From: Elusimicrobiota bacterium
GTDB lineage: Bacteria; Elusimicrobiota; Elusimicrobia; UBA1565; UBA9628
Direction: 5' to 3'
DNA length: 6,944 nt
Assembly (NCBI GenBank): GCA_016194625.1
Contig: JACQBB010000163.1
Coordinates: forward strand, 1 to 6,944
Below, one piece after another: positions 6,204 to 6,944 of the stretch. The notes beneath the pieces are model-generated. The model had not been told where the DNA came from and made no database searches. It was given only the letters and a program-made list of their open reading frames with translations. Each line of letters opens with the position of its first letter. The first letter of the stretch is position 1. The translations under genes and the position numbers were made by a program.

Positions 6204-6742
6204 AGGGCGCCCGCGTCCTCCTGCTGGCCGCCGGGAACGGCAAACGCGCCGGCGGGCCGAAAGCCTGGAAGGAATTCGCGGGGAAGCCTTTGCTCCAGGA
6301 CCACGTCGAGTTCTTCTCGCGACGCCTCGGCGCGACCGCGCTGTCCGTCGCGATACAGCCGTCGTGGGCCGAGAGATGCCGTTCCCTGTCGCCCGACGTT
6401 CGCTGGGTCCCGGCGAATTCCGACGCTCCGCCGATGGATTCGTTGCAACGGCTCATCAAGGACTCACCCTCCGCGCGTTCGTTCATCCTCCACGTCGACA
6501 TGCCCGTCTTCGACGTGTCCGTCTACGAGACGCTGTGGGCCGCCGAAGGCGACGCCGTCGTGCCCGTCTTCGACGGCCGCCGCGGCCATCCGGTCCTCCT
6601 ATCGCCGAAGGCCTTGAACGAGGTCTCCCGTTTGGATCCGTCCACGTCCCGCCTGGACGTGTGGCTCCACGAGAACCACGTCCACGAAGTGTCCGTGCCG
6701 ACGGACATCATCTTCAAGAATCTGAATGGGAAGACCGCGTGA
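6200..6742 (+). CDS. MobA/MocA-like NTP transferase, probable molybdenum cofactor cytidylyltransferase
   Basis: The 180-residue product begins with the nucleotidyltransferase signature LLLAAGNGKRAGGPKAWKEF (7-26). It has a metal-binding Asp in HVDMPVF (Asp100) and the GRRGHPVLLS segment (127-135) typical of MocA-like enzymes. MocA transfers CMP to molybdopterin-Mo, giving the dinucleotide cofactor that bacterial xanthine dehydrogenases can need. This fits its place directly after xdhC. It is slightly short: the usual C-terminal (D/N)-x-(D/N)-TPED segment is reduced to NLNGKTA (174-180). The acidic end is missing, so Asn176 may stand in for a metal ligand. The ATG at 6200 overlaps the xdhC stop, with GGAG 5 bases upstream (6191-6194). 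MobA (guanylyl) activity, or a sugar-type nucleotidyltransferase, is possible but less consistent with context. Confidence 0.82.
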   Translation: MKGARVLLLAAGNGKRAGGPKAWKEFAGKPLLQDHVEFFSRRLGATALSVAIQPSWAERCRSLSPDVRWVPANSDAPPMDSLQRLIKDSPSARSFILHVDMPVFDVSVYETLWAAEGDAVVPVFDGRRGHPVLLSPKALNEVSRLDPSTSRLDVWLHENHVHEVSVPTDIIFKNLNGKTA

Positions 6743-6944
6743 TCGACCTCGCCATCCGCGGTCGCCGTATCTTGACCGACGACGGGTTCGCTCACGGCGC
6801 CGTTCTCATCCAGGAAGGCCGTATCTCGGCCGTCGCGGGACCTAACGACATACCTGACGGCGTTCCCATCCGCGAGGCCGGCGACCTGGCCGTGATCCCG
6901 GCTTTCGTCGACACGCACGTCCACGTCAACGAGCCCGGCCGCAC
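6739..6944 (+). CDS. allB: Allantoinase, N-terminal part (runs off the right edge)
   Basis: Sixty-eight codons and two further bases are present; the frame is open at the edge. The first about 50 residues form the small beta part of a cyclic amidohydrolase (IRGRRILTDDG, GAVLIQEGRISAV). Residues 53-68 read IPAFVDTHVHVNEPGR. The HxH pair (His60, His62) supplies two zinc ligands, and the HVHVNEPGR context is characteristic of allantoinase; dihydropyrimidinases and dihydroorotases differ there. Allantoinase hydrolyses allantoin to allantoate, two stages after urate. The GTG start at 6739 overlaps the preceding stop by 4 bases (GTGA), with GGGAAG 5 bases upstream (6728-6733), so the gene is translationally coupled in the xdhC operon. 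A related hydantoinase cannot be fully excluded from the fragment. Confidence 0.83.
   Translation, partial: MIDLAIRGRRILTDDGFAHGAVLIQEGRISAVAGPNDIPDGVPIREAGDLAVIPAFVDTHVHVNEPGR

Noticed and set aside
5804..6924. Minus-strand frames across xdhC, the nucleotidyltransferase and allantoinase
   Set aside because: They lie opposite three genes with clear motifs and tight coupling, and their own translations show no family features.
1..6944. CRISPR array, tRNA, rRNA or riboswitch
   Set aside because: No regularly spaced direct repeats, no tRNA-like arm and no intergenic space long enough for a riboswitch were seen; the longest gap is about 105 bases.

Overview
The window is GC-rich bacterial chromosome packed with genes (nine coding regions in 6.9 kb, four of the junctions overlapping or abutting). 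A lipoprotein with a lipobox and a murein-hydrolase domain points to a bacterium with a lipoprotein-bearing envelope, probably Gram-negative. I cannot assign a phylum from sequence alone. The citrate synthase resembles the actinobacterial-type branch, but this is not enough to name a host.

Layout. At the left edge is the start of a secreted protein of unknown function (minus strand, 1-141). Divergent from it is a small NlpC/P60 lipoprotein (239-709, plus). That gene meets citrate synthase (710-1846, minus) tail to tail with no base between the stop codons. Upstream of citrate synthase is an AT-rich, 80-base imperfect inverted repeat (1877-1956) that looks foreign to the GC-rich surroundings. 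It supplies the stop codon of the next gene. Next come three tightly coupled minus-strand genes, transcribed in the order 8-oxoguanine deaminase-like amidohydrolase (4002-5375), zincin-like metallopeptidase (3622-4005) and polytopic membrane protein (1952-3640), with overlaps of 4 and 19 bases. A 42-base divergent intergenic region separates them from a plus-strand operon of xdhC (5418-6203), a MobA/MocA-like nucleotidyltransferase (6200-6742) and allantoinase (6739 to beyond the right edge). Each plus-strand junction there is a 4-base stop/start overlap.

Biology. The right half is a purine catabolism locus. 8-oxoguanine deaminase gives urate. XdhC and the MocA-like enzyme prepare the molybdenum cofactor for a xanthine dehydrogenase-type hydroxylase, which makes urate. 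Allantoinase opens the ring of allantoin downstream of urate. The hydroxylase subunits and the urate-to-allantoin enzymes are not in this window and probably lie to the right. The left half is ordinary housekeeping.

The points most worth a second look are the AT-rich inverted repeat, which ends one gene and may promote the next; a Glu in place of the usual catalytic Asp in citrate synthase; and TANNNT hexamers placed 6-10 bases before the starts of all four divergently placed genes, none of which has a clear Shine-Dalgarno sequence, suggesting leaderless transcripts. I found no clearly undescribed defence or mobile system.
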